The notes: a model not told the origin generated them from the sequence alone. DNA of 64,000 bases from Halogranum gelatinilyticum (GCF_900103715.1 NZ_FNHL01000001.1:663295-727294); one strand, 5' to 3'; shown: positions 33,921-42,233, numbered from the stretch's first letter. A program made the numbers and translations.

Positions 33921-34070
33921 ATGTGTGAATTCAACCAACACTGTACCCGAACGCCCGGTCTGGTCGTCACGGTCGGCCCGGACGAGGCCGTCCTCGACTG
34001 CTGCGGTGCCGTCGTCAGCCCGTCGCTGACGCTGAACGACGAGGCGACACGACATACGACGTCGCCCTGA
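33921..34070 (+). CDS. Possible small four-cysteine protein (49 aa)
   Basis: An ORF reading MCEFNQHCTRTPGLVV, then EAVLDCCGAVVSPSLTLND and a stop. Four cysteines (2, 8, 27, 28) could form a small metal site. A GTG at 33822 in the same frame would add 33 residues, and a TATA-like GTTTTATC at 33791 fits that start, so the true N-terminus is uncertain. It sits in the 375-base gap between the DUF58 operon and moxR, which otherwise shows nothing. The family is not recognised; it may not be expressed. Confidence 0.4.
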   Translation: MCEFNQHCTRTPGLVVTVGPDEAVLDCCGAVVSPSLTLNDEATRHTTSP

Positions 34071-34136
34071 ATGGGCCGTCGGCGATTTCGCCGACCGTTC
34101 TTCGGCGACGAGAGTGATTCGTTCCGTGCCCGACCC

Positions 34137-35087
34137 TCACTCGACCGTCGGGACGGCGACTTCGGCCAGCACGTCGTCGACGACGTCGGCCTTCGAGACG
34201 TCGTTGACCTTCGCGTCCGGGGTGAGCACCAGTCGGTGTGCGAGGACCGGCTGGCAGATTCCTTTGATGTCGTCGGGCGTCACGAACTCACGACCGCGAA
34301 GCACCGCCTGTGCGCGGGCGGACTCGAATAGCCGCTGGGTCCCGCGGGGGGAGACGCCGATGGCGACGCGGCGGTCCCGGCGGGTCGCCTGGGTGAGTTC
34401 CGCCATGTAGGTCAGCAGGTCGTCGTCGACGTGGACCGACTCGGGCGCGCGCCGGATGTCGAGGACTTCCTGCTCGCTCAAGACCGATTCGACCGACGGA
34501 CTGCGGTCGATTCGGCCTGCGCGGCGACGGAGCAGTTCGACCTCGCCGTCGAGGTCGGGGTAGCCGATGGCGGTCTTGACGATGAAGCGGTCGACCTGCG
34601 CCTCGGGCAGCGGGAAGGTTCCCTCCTGCTCGACGGGGTTCTGCGTCGCGATGACGAAGAAGGGCTTGGGGAGCTGGTAGGTCGTCCCGTCGACGGTGAC
34701 CTGTGCCTCTTCCATGGCTTCCAGCAGCGCGGCCTGGGTCTTCGGCGGCGCGCGGTTGATCTCGTCCGCCAGCACGACGTTCGCGAAGATGGGACCTTGG
34801 GAGAACTCGAAGGTGCTCTCCTGTTCGTTGAAGACGTTGGTTCCGGTGACGTCGGAGGGCAGGAGGTCGGGCGTGAACTGGATGCGGGAGAACGACAGTC
34901 CGAGTGCGGTCGCGATGCTGCGAGCCGTCAGCGTCTTCCCCGTGCCGGGGACGTCCTCGAGGAGGACGTGGCCACGGGAGAGGACGCCGAGCATGACGCG
35001 CTCGAGGAACTCGTCCTCGGCGATGACCGCGCTCCGGACGGTCTCGAACACGTCGTCGCAGGCGTCGCTTGCCTCAGCGATGTCCAT
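34137..35087 (-). CDS. MoxR-family AAA+ ATPase
   Basis: A 316-residue cytoplasmic AAA+ chaperone. Walker A is EDVPGTGKT (residues 44-52), Walker B ANVVLADEINRAPPKTQAAL, and sensor 1 FFVIATQNPVEQEGTF, all typical of the MoxR subgroup. The C-terminal lid includes RRDRRVAIGVSPRGTQRL and VTPDDIKGICQPVLAHRLVL. It acts with DUF58 proteins; the likely partner operon (30.3-33.8 kb) converges on it. It starts at the only upstream ATG that leaves the N-terminal helix intact. Confidence 0.93.
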   Translation of the reverse strand: MDIAEASDACDDVFETVRSAVIAEDEFLERVMLGVLSRGHVLLEDVPGTGKTLTARSIATALGLSFSRIQFTPDLLPSDVTGTNVFNEQESTFEFSQGPIFANVVLADEINRAPPKTQAALLEAMEEAQVTVDGTTYQLPKPFFVIATQNPVEQEGTFPLPEAQVDRFIVKTAIGYPDLDGEVELLRRRAGRIDRSPSVESVLSEQEVLDIRRAPESVHVDDDLLTYMAELTQATRRDRRVAIGVSPRGTQRLFESARAQAVLRGREFVTPDDIKGICQPVLAHRLVLTPDAKVNDVSKADVVDDVLAEVAVPTVE

Positions 35088-35207
35088 GCGGGCAGGGACA
35101 CTACCCCCGCACTTATGATAACCGATTGCACGTTACAGGGTTGACATTCTCAAGCCATCGAGAAACCGAAACCGATTAAACGTATCACGGCGCAGTTGTG
35201 AGTGGAA

Positions 35208-35292
35208 GCCGAGATAGCCTAGCCCGGCCAAGGCGGTAGATTCGAAATCTACTGTCCATTCGGACACGTGAGTTCAAATCTCACTCTCGGCG
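35208..35292 (+). tRNA. tRNA-Ser (anticodon CGA)
   Basis: An 85-nt class II tRNA. The acceptor pairs GCCGAGA with TCTCGGC, followed by discriminator G. The anticodon arm is GTAGA-TTCGAAA-TCTAC with CGA in the loop. The variable arm is TGTCC-ATTC-GGACA and the T arm GTGAG-TTCAAAT-CTCAC. CCA is not encoded. A TATA-like GATTAAACGTAT lies about 30 bases upstream. It reads UCG serine codons. The 3' part is duplicated 134 bases downstream. Confidence 0.96.
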
Positions 35293-35469
35293 CTTCTCAC
35301 GGACACCAACCCGTGAGCGACGCTTGTATCGCTCGGACCATCTGATTCGCTGTACACGACCACGTGAGATTTGAAGCAGGGAGCGAACGCCAGTGAGCGA
35401 CCGTGGTTCAAATCTCACTCTCGGTGCCTCTTCCAGAACTACCCCGACGAGCGACGCTTGTATCGCTCG
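35272..35469 (+). repeat. Duplicated tRNA-Ser 3' segment (64-bp repeat, 134-bp offset)
   Basis: The tRNA 3' end and following DNA (35272-35335) recur at 35406-35469 with equal length. The first 19 bases (GTTCAAATCTCACTCTCGG) and the last 21 are identical, while the 24 between have diverged. Upstream of the second copy, 35361-35375 carries CACGTGAG followed by ATTTGAA, partly a direct and partly an inverted copy of the T arm. The pattern resembles attachment-site scars left by tRNA-targeting integrases. No integrase gene is visible. The rest of 35293-35608 holds no supported gene. Confidence 0.7.
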
Positions 35470-35608
35470 TACGACGTTCCGAGTCCGACCGCTGACAGCA
35501 GTCACACGACCGTCAGACGGTCGTCGCACACCACCCCGACGCTGTCTTGCGGTTACACTTTCACTCTACTAGGATGAGTTACAAGTCGGTTCCTGTGCAA
35601 AGTCGTGT

Positions 35609-35791
35609 ATGGACGTGCTTCACATCTCGACGACGAACGCGGAGGAGACACGGGCGAACCGGCGAGTCGACGTGACCGAGATGGACGCGAAAGCGGTCAC
35701 CGACTACGTGCGGAGCGAACTCAGCGGGGCGTCGGTTCGACTGGAACGCCGTGCGAACCGGACGTACTTGGTCGCCGACGGACTGCAGTAG
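35609..35791 (+). CDS. Small haloarchaeal protein (60 aa), unknown function
   Basis: An ORF MDVLHISTTNAEETRANRRV, then MDAKAVTDYVRSELSGASVR and a stop after LVADGLQ. It has strong GC bias at third codon positions and an amphipathic helix-strand layout, so it is likely real. There is no signal or membrane segment. A TATA-like GAGTTACAAG lies about 30 bases upstream. It lies directly downstream of the tRNA-Ser repeat scar. The function is not known. Confidence 0.6.
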   Translation: MDVLHISTTNAEETRANRRVDVTEMDAKAVTDYVRSELSGASVRLERRANRTYLVADGLQ

Positions 35792-35834
35792 AGTTCAAAA
35801 GAGGGACTGGCGGCTGTTCGGAGAACGAACGGGG

Positions 35835-36581
35835 TTACTCGTCGTTCGCGCCACCGAACAGGCTCGCGAGGATGTCGCGAACTGCCTGGTGGACCTGCTC
35901 GACGTGGTCCGGGAACCGCTCCGTGAGGCTCGCCGGACCGCGCGTCTCGACGGTTTCGTCCACGCTGTTGGCTGATTCTCTGTCCGAATCCGACTCGGTA
36001 GCCTCGCCAACGCCGTCGGCATCGCTGTCGTCGGCAGCAGGATCACTATTGGCAGCGTCGGCCGAGGCGACCGCGCTGACCGCGTGGCCCTGCCTGCCGG
36101 TCACGGCGTCGTCGAGATACTGACCGATAGTCAGATGGATGGTCTGGACCTTCTCGGGGACCGACTCCGGGAGTTCGTGGTCGGGGCCGCGGGCTGGACG
36201 GTCGGTCGGAGGGTTGCTCGCGGCACTGACAGTGGTTCCGGCAGATGAGTTGGGGGCGGCCGCCGCTGGGAGGGTGACGTGTTCGGGGGCCTGTTGTACG
36301 TCGGGGCCGGTCTCGGGCTGTGCGGTGGGGGCGTCAGCGGGGGCTGCGTCTGGAGTGTCAGAGGGGGCTGTGTCGTTGGAGGCTGGCGTGTTCGCGTTCG
36401 GAGTCTCATCCGGACGGTCGGTGGATCTGTCGTCTGGAGTCATCGGCTCCGTCGCGGGACCTTCTGCGGGGACGCCGTCCGTGGGCGTCCCGCTGACAGC
36501 GGAATTCGGGAGGGCGGATGCGACGCCCACCGTCGCGAGCAGCATCGCGAGTAGCACGGCCGTCACATCTCTCGTCTTCAT
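35835..36581 (-). CDS. Secreted low-complexity protein
   Basis: A 248-residue protein with a Sec-type signal peptide (KTRDVTAVLLAMLLATVGVASA) followed by a long Pro/Thr/Asp/Ala-rich region without hydrophobic segments (residues 25-140), probably extended and possibly O-glycosylated. The C-terminal third has acidic runs (DPAADDSDADG) and ends in an amphipathic helix FPDHVEQVHQAVRDILASLF. No lipobox and no clear C-terminal anchor are seen. The function is unknown; the layout is that of a surface or matrix protein. Confidence 0.65.
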   Translation of the reverse strand: MKTRDVTAVLLAMLLATVGVASALPNSAVSGTPTDGVPAEGPATEPMTPDDRSTDRPDETPNANTPASNDTAPSDTPDAAPADAPTAQPETGPDVQQAPEHVTLPAAAAPNSSAGTTVSAASNPPTDRPARGPDHELPESVPEKVQTIHLTIGQYLDDAVTGRQGHAVSAVASADAANSDPAADDSDADGVGEATESDSDRESANSVDETVETRGPASLTERFPDHVEQVHQAVRDILASLFGGANDE

Positions 36582-36747
36582 CGCTCTTCGTCTGTACTAC
36601 GTCGGCGACGAGGATAAAGCGGCAATTTCGTTCTGGACCGTTCGGTGCTCCGTGGTCGCTCTCCGGTGCATATGGCCTCGTAGAACGGTTCGCAACTCGG
36701 CTGAACGGAACGGTACGCCGACCGTATCGCCGGTATGGTCAGGCCAC

Positions 36748-37074
36748 CTATGAGGGGTCGCGTTCGTACCGCTCCAGTCCGGACTGGTCGAAGCCGGGGG
36801 GATTGAGCCGACGCCGCCGCTTGTCGTACGCGCCGTCGAGTCGCGGTTGGCCCGCGCGAGCGACGAGATAGCCGTCCGCGGGCGACTGGTCTGCGGGGTC
36901 GGCCGCGCGAATCCAGACCGTGCCCTCCGCACGCGTCGAGAGTTCTGCTGCCCATGCCTCCGCGTCGGCGCGGCTGTCGAACCGTCGGCGCGCCCCGTCC
37001 CGGCAGATGGCTCGGCCGACGGCCCCGTTGGCGAGCCGAGCCGAGCGTTTCACGTCGACGACGTAGTCGCTCAC
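36748..37074 (-). CDS. Small conserved-looking protein, unknown function
   Basis: A 108-residue soluble protein if translation starts at the GTG at 37074 (SDYVVDVKRSARLANGAVG). A longer ORF back to an ATG at 37176 exists, but its extra residues look non-coding. The middle (RRRFDSRADAEAWAAELSTR, then TVWIRAADPADQ) and the basic tail DKRRRRLNPPG suggest a compact alpha/beta fold, similar to small haloarchaeal DUF proteins. It has no catalytic motif and no clear partner. Confidence 0.6.
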   Translation of the reverse strand: MSDYVVDVKRSARLANGAVGRAICRDGARRRFDSRADAEAWAAELSTRAEGTVWIRAADPADQSPADGYLVARAGQPRLDGAYDKRRRRLNPPGFDQSGLERYERDPS

Positions 37075-37228
37075 AGCCGTGTTTGGAACACGGACGGCTT
37101 CAACTCCTCGCTCCTCGTCCGTGGCCGCGACCCCACGAGACCACGAAAAGGACCGCTGCGAGTGCCGCGCTACCATCCGTCACTGGCCAGCACAACAGCT
37201 ATGACGACATATCGCCTAATTAGACCTT

Positions 37229-38458
37229 ATGCCGAAATTATACGTTCGAAGAGACATCGTCAGAGCTGTCGGCGGGGTTGGCCTGCTCGGCCTCGCCGGC
37301 TGCCTCGGTGACGATGGAACGGTCGACGCCGATGTGCCCGCCACCGGGGACCCGACGGCCACCCCACAGCCCACGGCGACAGCAACGCCCGACGCGACGC
37401 CGACACCCGACCCGACCGAGACGCCCGACGAGACGGTCGAACAGCCCACCGTCACCGCGTGGAGTCAGGTCTACGGGACGGCCGGTAATACGGGCTCGAC
37501 GACCGACGTCGGCGCGTCGACTGGCACCGTTCGGTGGACGGTCGCCCTCGGCGAGAGTGCGACGACGCCACCGGTCACGTTCGGTGAGCGACTGTTCGTC
37601 GCCACGCGGACGGGACTCCACGCGCTCGGCCGGACCGACGGCGCGCGGCTGTGGTCGCGGTCGTTCGGGGGAACCGTCCGTGCACCCGCCTGTACGGATG
37701 GAACGGTCCTCGTCGCCGCCGACAGACTCTACGCACTCTCTCCGGCGACCGGTGAGACGGAGTGGTCGTCGACCGTCGGCGGCGGCCCGGTCACCGGCCT
37801 CACGGTCGGCGAGGGCGTCGTCTACTTCGGCGCGGCCGACGCGAAGGTCTACGGCCTCAGCGTCGCCGACGGGAGCCAAGTCGCCCGTTCGGCACTGTTC
37901 CCCTTTGGCGACATCCGGATGCCAGCGGCCGACGGCGAGTACGTCTTCGTCGCCGCCGCCAGCAACGTCGCTGGCCTGAACACGCGCGGCGCGCAGGTCT
38001 GGAAGTACGAGGCTGGCGCGACGGTGACGGCACCGCCCACCGTCGCGGGCGACACGGTCTACGTCGGCGTGACCAACGGCGACGTCGTCGGCATCGACCG
38101 GGCAACGGGGGCGGTCCAGTGGACGACGGACCTCGGGGGGTCGGTGTCCACGCCGGTGACCGTCGGTGCGGACGGACTGTTCGTCGTCAGCGGCGACAGT
38201 CTGGTCAAACTCGAATCCGGGACCGGCCGGGTCGAGTGGACCGAGCGAGTCGGTGACGCCCCGTTGACCGCAGTGGCACACGCCGCCGACAGCCTCTACG
38301 TCGGCTCGGCCGACTCCCGTGTCTACGCGCTCGACCCGACGAACGGTGCGGTTCGGTGGTCGAAGAAGACGGGCCAACCGGTCGTCGATGGTCCGGCCGT
38401 CGTCGGCGACGCGGTCTACACGGCCACGAGTGGCGGCACGGTCACGGCGTTCGCCTGA
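37229..38458 (+). CDS. Lipoprotein with PQQ-like beta-propeller
   Basis: A 409-residue exported lipoprotein: start KLYVRRDIVRAVGGVGLLG, lipobox LAGC (Cys25), a Thr/Pro linker to about residue 75, then seven or so PQQ-like propeller repeats with the signature A-x-D/N-x-x-T-G-x-x-x-W (for example TGETEWSS, TGAVQWTT, TGRVEWTE, NGAVRWSK). The WTVALGESATTPPV and VVYFGAADAKVYGLSV strands are typical of BamB-like propellers. PQQ ligands are not expected in this subfamily; it probably acts as a surface scaffold. The gene is monocistronic. Confidence 0.85.
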   Translation: MPKLYVRRDIVRAVGGVGLLGLAGCLGDDGTVDADVPATGDPTATPQPTATATPDATPTPDPTETPDETVEQPTVTAWSQVYGTAGNTGSTTDVGASTGTVRWTVALGESATTPPVTFGERLFVATRTGLHALGRTDGARLWSRSFGGTVRAPACTDGTVLVAADRLYALSPATGETEWSSTVGGGPVTGLTVGEGVVYFGAADAKVYGLSVADGSQVARSALFPFGDIRMPAADGEYVFVAAASNVAGLNTRGAQVWKYEAGATVTAPPTVAGDTVYVGVTNGDVVGIDRATGAVQWTTDLGGSVSTPVTVGADGLFVVSGDSLVKLESGTGRVEWTERVGDAPLTAVAHAADSLYVGSADSRVYALDPTNGAVRWSKKTGQPVVDGPAVVGDAVYTATSGGTVTAFA

Positions 38459-38789
38459 TCCTGTCGCCCGCCGAACGATGAACACTGGCGTGTCGCGTTC
38501 CCGAGGAGACCCCGCGGGCGAGCCGATAGATTTAGTATCGAGTTCGTATCCCTTGCTAGTGTTCCGACTTCAGTGCAACCGTTGCGTTAGGCCAACTCTG
38601 TGTACGTGTCGGGACCACACCGAACGCGGCCCTTTCCTTGCACACCTGGCCGCGTGTCGGTGTTTGTGTGTTGGTATCCCGACGAGCGACGCGTCTCTCG
38701 GCCGCTCGACTCCGAGGAGCACTGCCGCTCGCGTGTGACGGTCTACGAAGAGAGTGGTTTCTGCGAAGGGAGAGAACGTGTCCGAAGCG
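38459..38789. other. Intergenic region without a supported gene
   Basis: 331 bases between the propeller lipoprotein and the isopropylmalate/citramalate synthase stop. It contains TGCTAGTGTT (also at 30.1 kb) and CCCGACGAGCGACGC (similar to the end of the repeat at 35.4 kb). No ORF with coding character, RNA gene or clear terminator is seen. Confidence 0.5.
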
Positions 38790-40358
38790 TCAGTCGTCGG
38801 CGACGGGTGAGGTCGGGTCCGCGGCCAAGAGCCGGTCGAGTGCGTCGACCATCGCTACGACGCTGGCGCGGGTGATGTCGGAGTCCGAGGCGGCCACGGT
38901 GACCGTGCGGTCCCCGCGGGACATCTCGACCTCGACCGTCACCATCGCGTCCGTCCCGCCGGTGATGGCGTCGACGTGGTACGATTCGAGCTGGGCGTTC
39001 GCGCTCGCACCGAGCGCGGCGCGGACGGCCTCGACGGAGGCGTCGACGGGACCGCTGCCAGTGCCTGAGGCGACGCGTTCCTCGCCGTCGACGAGGAGTC
39101 GGACGCTCGCGGTCGGCGTTCCACCGCCGCTGGCGGCGGTGAGGTCCTTGAGTTCGACGCGACGCTCGCGTTCGCGGCCCTGGACCTCCTCGGCGATGGT
39201 GAGCAGGTCGGCGTCGGTGACGCGCTTGCCGCGGTCGCCGAGTGCCTTCACGCGGTCGACGACGGCCGAGAGCTCGTCGTCGTCGACGTGGACGTCGTGT
39301 TCCTCCAGTGCGGCCTTGACACCCGCACGGCCGGCGTGTTTCCCGAGGACGAGCCGTCGCTCGCGGCCGACCGTCTCGGGCGGGTACGGCTCGTACATCG
39401 AGTCGTCTTTCAGGGTACCGTCGGTGTGGATACCGCTCTCGTGGGTGAAGGCGTTCTGGCCGACGACGGCCTTGTTGGGCGCGAGGTCGACACCCGTCGA
39501 GCGGGCGACGAGCTGCGCGAGGTCGTAGAGCTCGTCGAGCTTCGCCGTCTCCATGTCGTAGCAGTGGTGCAGCGCGATGGCGACCTCTTCGAGTGCGACG
39601 TTGCCGGCGCGTTCGCCGATGCCGTTGATGGTCCCGTGAACCATGTCGGCCCCGGCGGCGAGGCTGGCGTAGACGTTCGTCATCGCCAGCCCGAGGTCGT
39701 CGTGGGTGTGGGTGCTTGTCGGGCCGAGCGCGGCGAGCCGCGAGACGGCCTCGTAGGTGTGTTCGGGGCTGGTGTGGCCGACCGTGTCGGCGAAACACGA
39801 GCGGTCCGCACCGGCCTCGAAGCCAGCTTCGGCGAGCCGTTCGAGGAAGTCGAGGTCGGCGCGGGAGCCGTCCTCGCCGAGGAGTTCCACCCAGAGCCCG
39901 TGGTCCTTCGCGTAGGCCACGAGCTCTTGGCTCTTCGCGACGACGTCGTCCTTCGTCGTCCCGACCTTCGTCTCGACGTGGCGGTCGCTGGCGGGCACGA
40001 CGATGGTGACGCCGTCGACGTCGCAGTCGAGTGCGAGGTCGATGTCGTTCTGGACGCCGCGGGCGAAACTTGTCACCTTGGCGTCGAGACCGAGATCCGT
40101 CACGCGACGGATGGTCTCGCGCTCGCCAGCACCGGTGCAGGCGCTGCCGGCCTCGATGACGTCGACGTTCGCGCGGTCGAGCGCGCGGGCGATGTCGGCC
40201 TTCTCCGCGGGCGTCAGCGAGACACCTGGGGCCTGCTCGCCGTCGCGGAGCGTCGTATCGAAGAGCTGTACATTTCTGTCAGAAGTGAGGGGAACCTCGG
40301 GTGAACCCCGGAATAACTCGGTCACGGTGGATGAATCAGTTGACTCGGAGAATTTCAC
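38790..40358 (-). CDS. leuA: 2-isopropylmalate synthase or (R)-citramalate synthase
   Basis: A 522-residue enzyme of the DRE-TIM acyltransferase family. The N-terminal barrel starts at LFDTTLRDGEQAPGVSLT, with metal ligands in THTHDDLGLA and NGIGERAGN. The linker (ETVGRERRLVLGKHAGRAG) and the C-terminal allosteric dimer domain (TASVRLLVDGEERVA, then AITGGTDAMVTVEVEM) are complete. It condenses acetyl-CoA with 2-oxoisovalerate or pyruvate, feeding leucine or isoleucine; the sequence alone does not separate LeuA from CimA. The ORF can start at GTG 40358 or GTG 40325; the latter lies 10 bases after a short upstream ORF and is quite possible. Confidence 0.88.
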   Translation of the reverse strand: MKFSESTDSSTVTELFRGSPEVPLTSDRNVQLFDTTLRDGEQAPGVSLTPAEKADIARALDRANVDVIEAGSACTGAGERETIRRVTDLGLDAKVTSFARGVQNDIDLALDCDVDGVTIVVPASDRHVETKVGTTKDDVVAKSQELVAYAKDHGLWVELLGEDGSRADLDFLERLAEAGFEAGADRSCFADTVGHTSPEHTYEAVSRLAALGPTSTHTHDDLGLAMTNVYASLAAGADMVHGTINGIGERAGNVALEEVAIALHHCYDMETAKLDELYDLAQLVARSTGVDLAPNKAVVGQNAFTHESGIHTDGTLKDDSMYEPYPPETVGRERRLVLGKHAGRAGVKAALEEHDVHVDDDELSAVVDRVKALGDRGKRVTDADLLTIAEEVQGRERERRVELKDLTAASGGGTPTASVRLLVDGEERVASGTGSGPVDASVEAVRAALGASANAQLESYHVDAITGGTDAMVTVEVEMSRGDRTVTVAASDSDITRASVVAMVDALDRLLAADPTSPVADD

Positions 40359-40416
40359 AGCCAGCCGCCTCGCGGCGACTTACTCTATCCTCGTCTGTCG
40401 GTGTGTGTTCCGACAT
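40336..40416 (-). other. Short upstream ORF (26 codons) before the leuA/cimA start
   Basis: An ATG at 40416 lies 31 bases after TTTTATG, the leaderless distance, and opens a 26-codon frame (SEHTPTDEDRVSRREAAGC...) that ends at 40336, overlapping the GTG at 40358 and stopping 10 bases before the GTG at 40325. It is not enriched in Leu, Ile or Val, so classical attenuation is not indicated. It may simply be a leader or a coupling element. Confidence 0.35.
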
Positions 40417-40442
40417 TGTACTCGGTACCATGCTGTGGGGTG

Positions 40443-40451
40443 GCATAAAAG
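40443..40451 (-). promoter_or_regulatory. TATA box upstream of leuA/cimA
   Basis: CTTTTATGC on the minus strand, about 30 bases before the ATG at 40416. It predicts transcription starting at the short upstream ORF. Confidence 0.5.
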
Positions 40452-40512
40452 AGCGGGTTCGAACAGAATTTGGTGTCATCTTCGTCCGGCAGTGGGCAGT
40501 TCTGTCCACTGC

Positions 40513-40872
40513 TCACCGTCGCGCGTTGCCTTCGAGCACCAGTTTGTCGCCGACAGCGACGTCGTCGGCCGCGCCTGCGGGAAGTTCGTAGACCGTGTCC
40601 GCCTCCGCCCAGCCCACCCCGGTCCACGCCGACAGCCGCTTTTTCGCCTGCACTTCGTCGTCGACGACCCACACCGCGTCGATGGCGAAGGGGACGAACA
40701 CCATGTGGAGGCTGCGTGTCCCCACCGAGCCGAACGGGAACGCCAGCGCGTAGTCGTCGGGGACCGAGCGGCGGAACATCAGCCCGCGGGCCTGCGAGAG
40801 GAAGCCGTCGGCGACCTCGACGTCGCTGGCGAGGACGTGTGTGTCGCCGTCGGCGACGTGGCGGAGTTGCAT
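40513..40872 (-). CDS. DUF192 family protein
   Basis: A 119-residue protein with the DUF192 pattern: EVADGFLSQARGLMFRRSVP (the GLM-R motif), then YALAFPFGSVGTRSLHMVFVPF with the H-M motif, then AKKRLSAWTGVGWAEADTVYELPAGAA. The family folds as a small beta barrel; its function is unknown, and many members are exported. The ATG at 40872 leaves no signal peptide, so this copy is cytoplasmic; an in-frame start upstream (40923) would add a weakly hydrophobic leader. It diverges from the zinc/HNH-like gene with a 71-base gap. Confidence 0.85.
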   Translation of the reverse strand: MQLRHVADGDTHVLASDVEVADGFLSQARGLMFRRSVPDDYALAFPFGSVGTRSLHMVFVPFAIDAVWVVDDEVQAKKRLSAWTGVGWAEADTVYELPAGAADDVAVGDKLVLEGNARR

Positions 40873-40943
40873 GGCTGTGGAGTCTAGGGGGAGGGTCAAA
40901 AAGAACCGGGAGACTTGAAGCATCCCCGGCCCTACCGCCCGCC

Positions 40944-41468
40944 ATGGAGAAGACGCCCACCGGCACCCCGGTCGGCGTGGACGACCCCTACGACGTCGCG
41001 GGCCGGTGCGACCATCTGACGAACGACGGCCGGTGTCGCTACGCCCTCCAGTACGCCGGTAACGACCCGGAGTTCGCCGCCGAGCGTCGCGCCGCGGACT
41101 ACGAGTGCATAGCCGGTGGTGAGGACTGCACGTGGCGCGACTGTCCCCACTACCGCGCCACCACCGACGGCACCGAGTGCATCCGCTGCGGTCTCGAAGA
41201 GGTCCGCATGGCCCACGAGTCGACCCGCCCCCTGCTCGAAGAGCACCATCTCTCGTATGGCACTGCTGTCGACGACGACGAGGTCAGCCACGAGATCACC
41301 GTCTCGCTGTGTCGCTGGTGTCACGCGAAGGTCCACGACTCCTTCGCCCGTATCGACGACGACGCCAGCCCCGACGTGGAGGCACTCGCGGCCCGCGAGG
41401 ACCGCCGCAGCAAGGAGGCCGAGGAGTTCGGCTTCCAGTCGGCCCGCGAGCGGTTCGACGACGGCTGA
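40944..41468 (+). CDS. Cys/His-rich HNH-like protein
   Basis: A 174-residue soluble protein. The first half has Cys pairs (RCDHLTNDGRCRYA, ECIAGGEDCTWRDCPHY). The second half has CIRCGLEE, then LEEHHLSYG, and LCRWCHAKVHD, which together look like the zinc-bound betabetaalpha-metal core of HNH endonucleases. I recall related haloarchaeal proteins as DUF7097; not searched. Whether it cuts nucleic acid is unknown; the HH and final CxxCHxxxH pattern is compatible. It ends in a charged helix RRSKEAEEFGFQSARERFDD. Confidence 0.75.
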   Translation: MEKTPTGTPVGVDDPYDVAGRCDHLTNDGRCRYALQYAGNDPEFAAERRAADYECIAGGEDCTWRDCPHYRATTDGTECIRCGLEEVRMAHESTRPLLEEHHLSYGTAVDDDEVSHEITVSLCRWCHAKVHDSFARIDDDASPDVEALAAREDRRSKEAEEFGFQSARERFDDG

Positions 41469-41565
41469 CGCGGCGGCGTCGACGGCCGGTGGCTGCACCG
41501 GTCGGCCGCGGTGACTGCTCCGACGTGATGCACGGGGATGCGCATCTCGACCACGCTTCGAACGA

Positions 41566-41574
41566 CTTTTAGGC
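41566..41574 (+). promoter_or_regulatory. TATA box of guaA glutaminase gene
   Basis: CTTTTAGGC lies 27 bases before the ATG at 41595, the leaderless distance, and supports that start over the upstream ATG at 41538. Confidence 0.5.
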
Positions 41575-41594
41575 GCGTCTATCCAACGCGGGAT

Positions 41595-42146
41595 ATGACC
41601 AGAATCGTCGTCATCGACAACCACGGCCAGTTCACCCACCTCGAAGGCCGCGCCCTCCGCGACCTCGGGGTCGACACCGACATCGTAGACAACGATACCC
41701 CGCCCGAAGAGATCGACGCCGACGGTCTCGTCCTCTCCGGCGGTCCCGACATGGACCGCATCGGCCGCTGTGCGCAGTATCTGGAGCTCGACGTCCCCGT
41801 CCTCGGTATCTGTCTCGGCCTGCAGGTCATCGCGACGGAACTCGGCGGCAGCGTCGGTGAGGGCGACTACGGCGGCTACGCCGACGTCGACGTGGAGATC
41901 CTCGACGAGGACGACCCGCTCATCGGCTCGCTCGCACCCGACACGCGGGTCTGGGCCAGCCACGCCGACGAAGTCAAAGAACTCCCCGAGGGCTTCACCC
42001 ACACCGCCACGAGCGACGTCTGCGGCATCGAGGCGATGAGCAACGTCGACGCCGGCCTCTACGGCGTCCAGTGGCATCCCGAGGTCGCCCACACCGAACA
42101 GGGCGAGGAAGTCTTCGAGAACTTCATCGACATCTGCGAGCAGTAG
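41595..42146 (+). CDS. guaA: GMP synthase, glutamine amidotransferase subunit A
   Basis: A 183-residue class I glutaminase starting TRIVVIDNHGQFTHL. The nucleophile is Cys73 in GICLGLQVIA; the catalytic His161 and Glu163 lie in YGVQWHPEVAHTEQG. It supplies ammonia to the separate ATP-pyrophosphatase subunit that converts XMP to GMP; the two-subunit form is normal for archaea, and the partner gene is not in this window. There is no close operon partner; DUF2070 starts 121 bases downstream with its own TATA box. Confidence 0.95.
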   Translation: MTRIVVIDNHGQFTHLEGRALRDLGVDTDIVDNDTPPEEIDADGLVLSGGPDMDRIGRCAQYLELDVPVLGICLGLQVIATELGGSVGEGDYGGYADVDVEILDEDDPLIGSLAPDTRVWASHADEVKELPEGFTHTATSDVCGIEAMSNVDAGLYGVQWHPEVAHTEQGEEVFENFIDICEQ

Positions 42147-42233
42147 ACGCGGCTACACGCCCCGCAAACCCCGGTAAGGCTCCTGTTCTCCGCCCCGGTT
42201 CGGACCTGTTTTCGTCGACACACGAAGCGCGAG

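Noticed and set aside
36279-36554. Plus-strand ORFs opposite the secreted low-complexity protein at 36 kb
   Set aside because: The minus-strand reading has a signal peptide and plausible composition; the plus-strand translations are Gly/Val/Arg-rich shadows.
38551-38560. TGCTAGTGTT shared with the pilus promoter
   Set aside because: A 10-mer match twice in 64 kb is weak, and the second site has no gene or TATA box in a fitting position.
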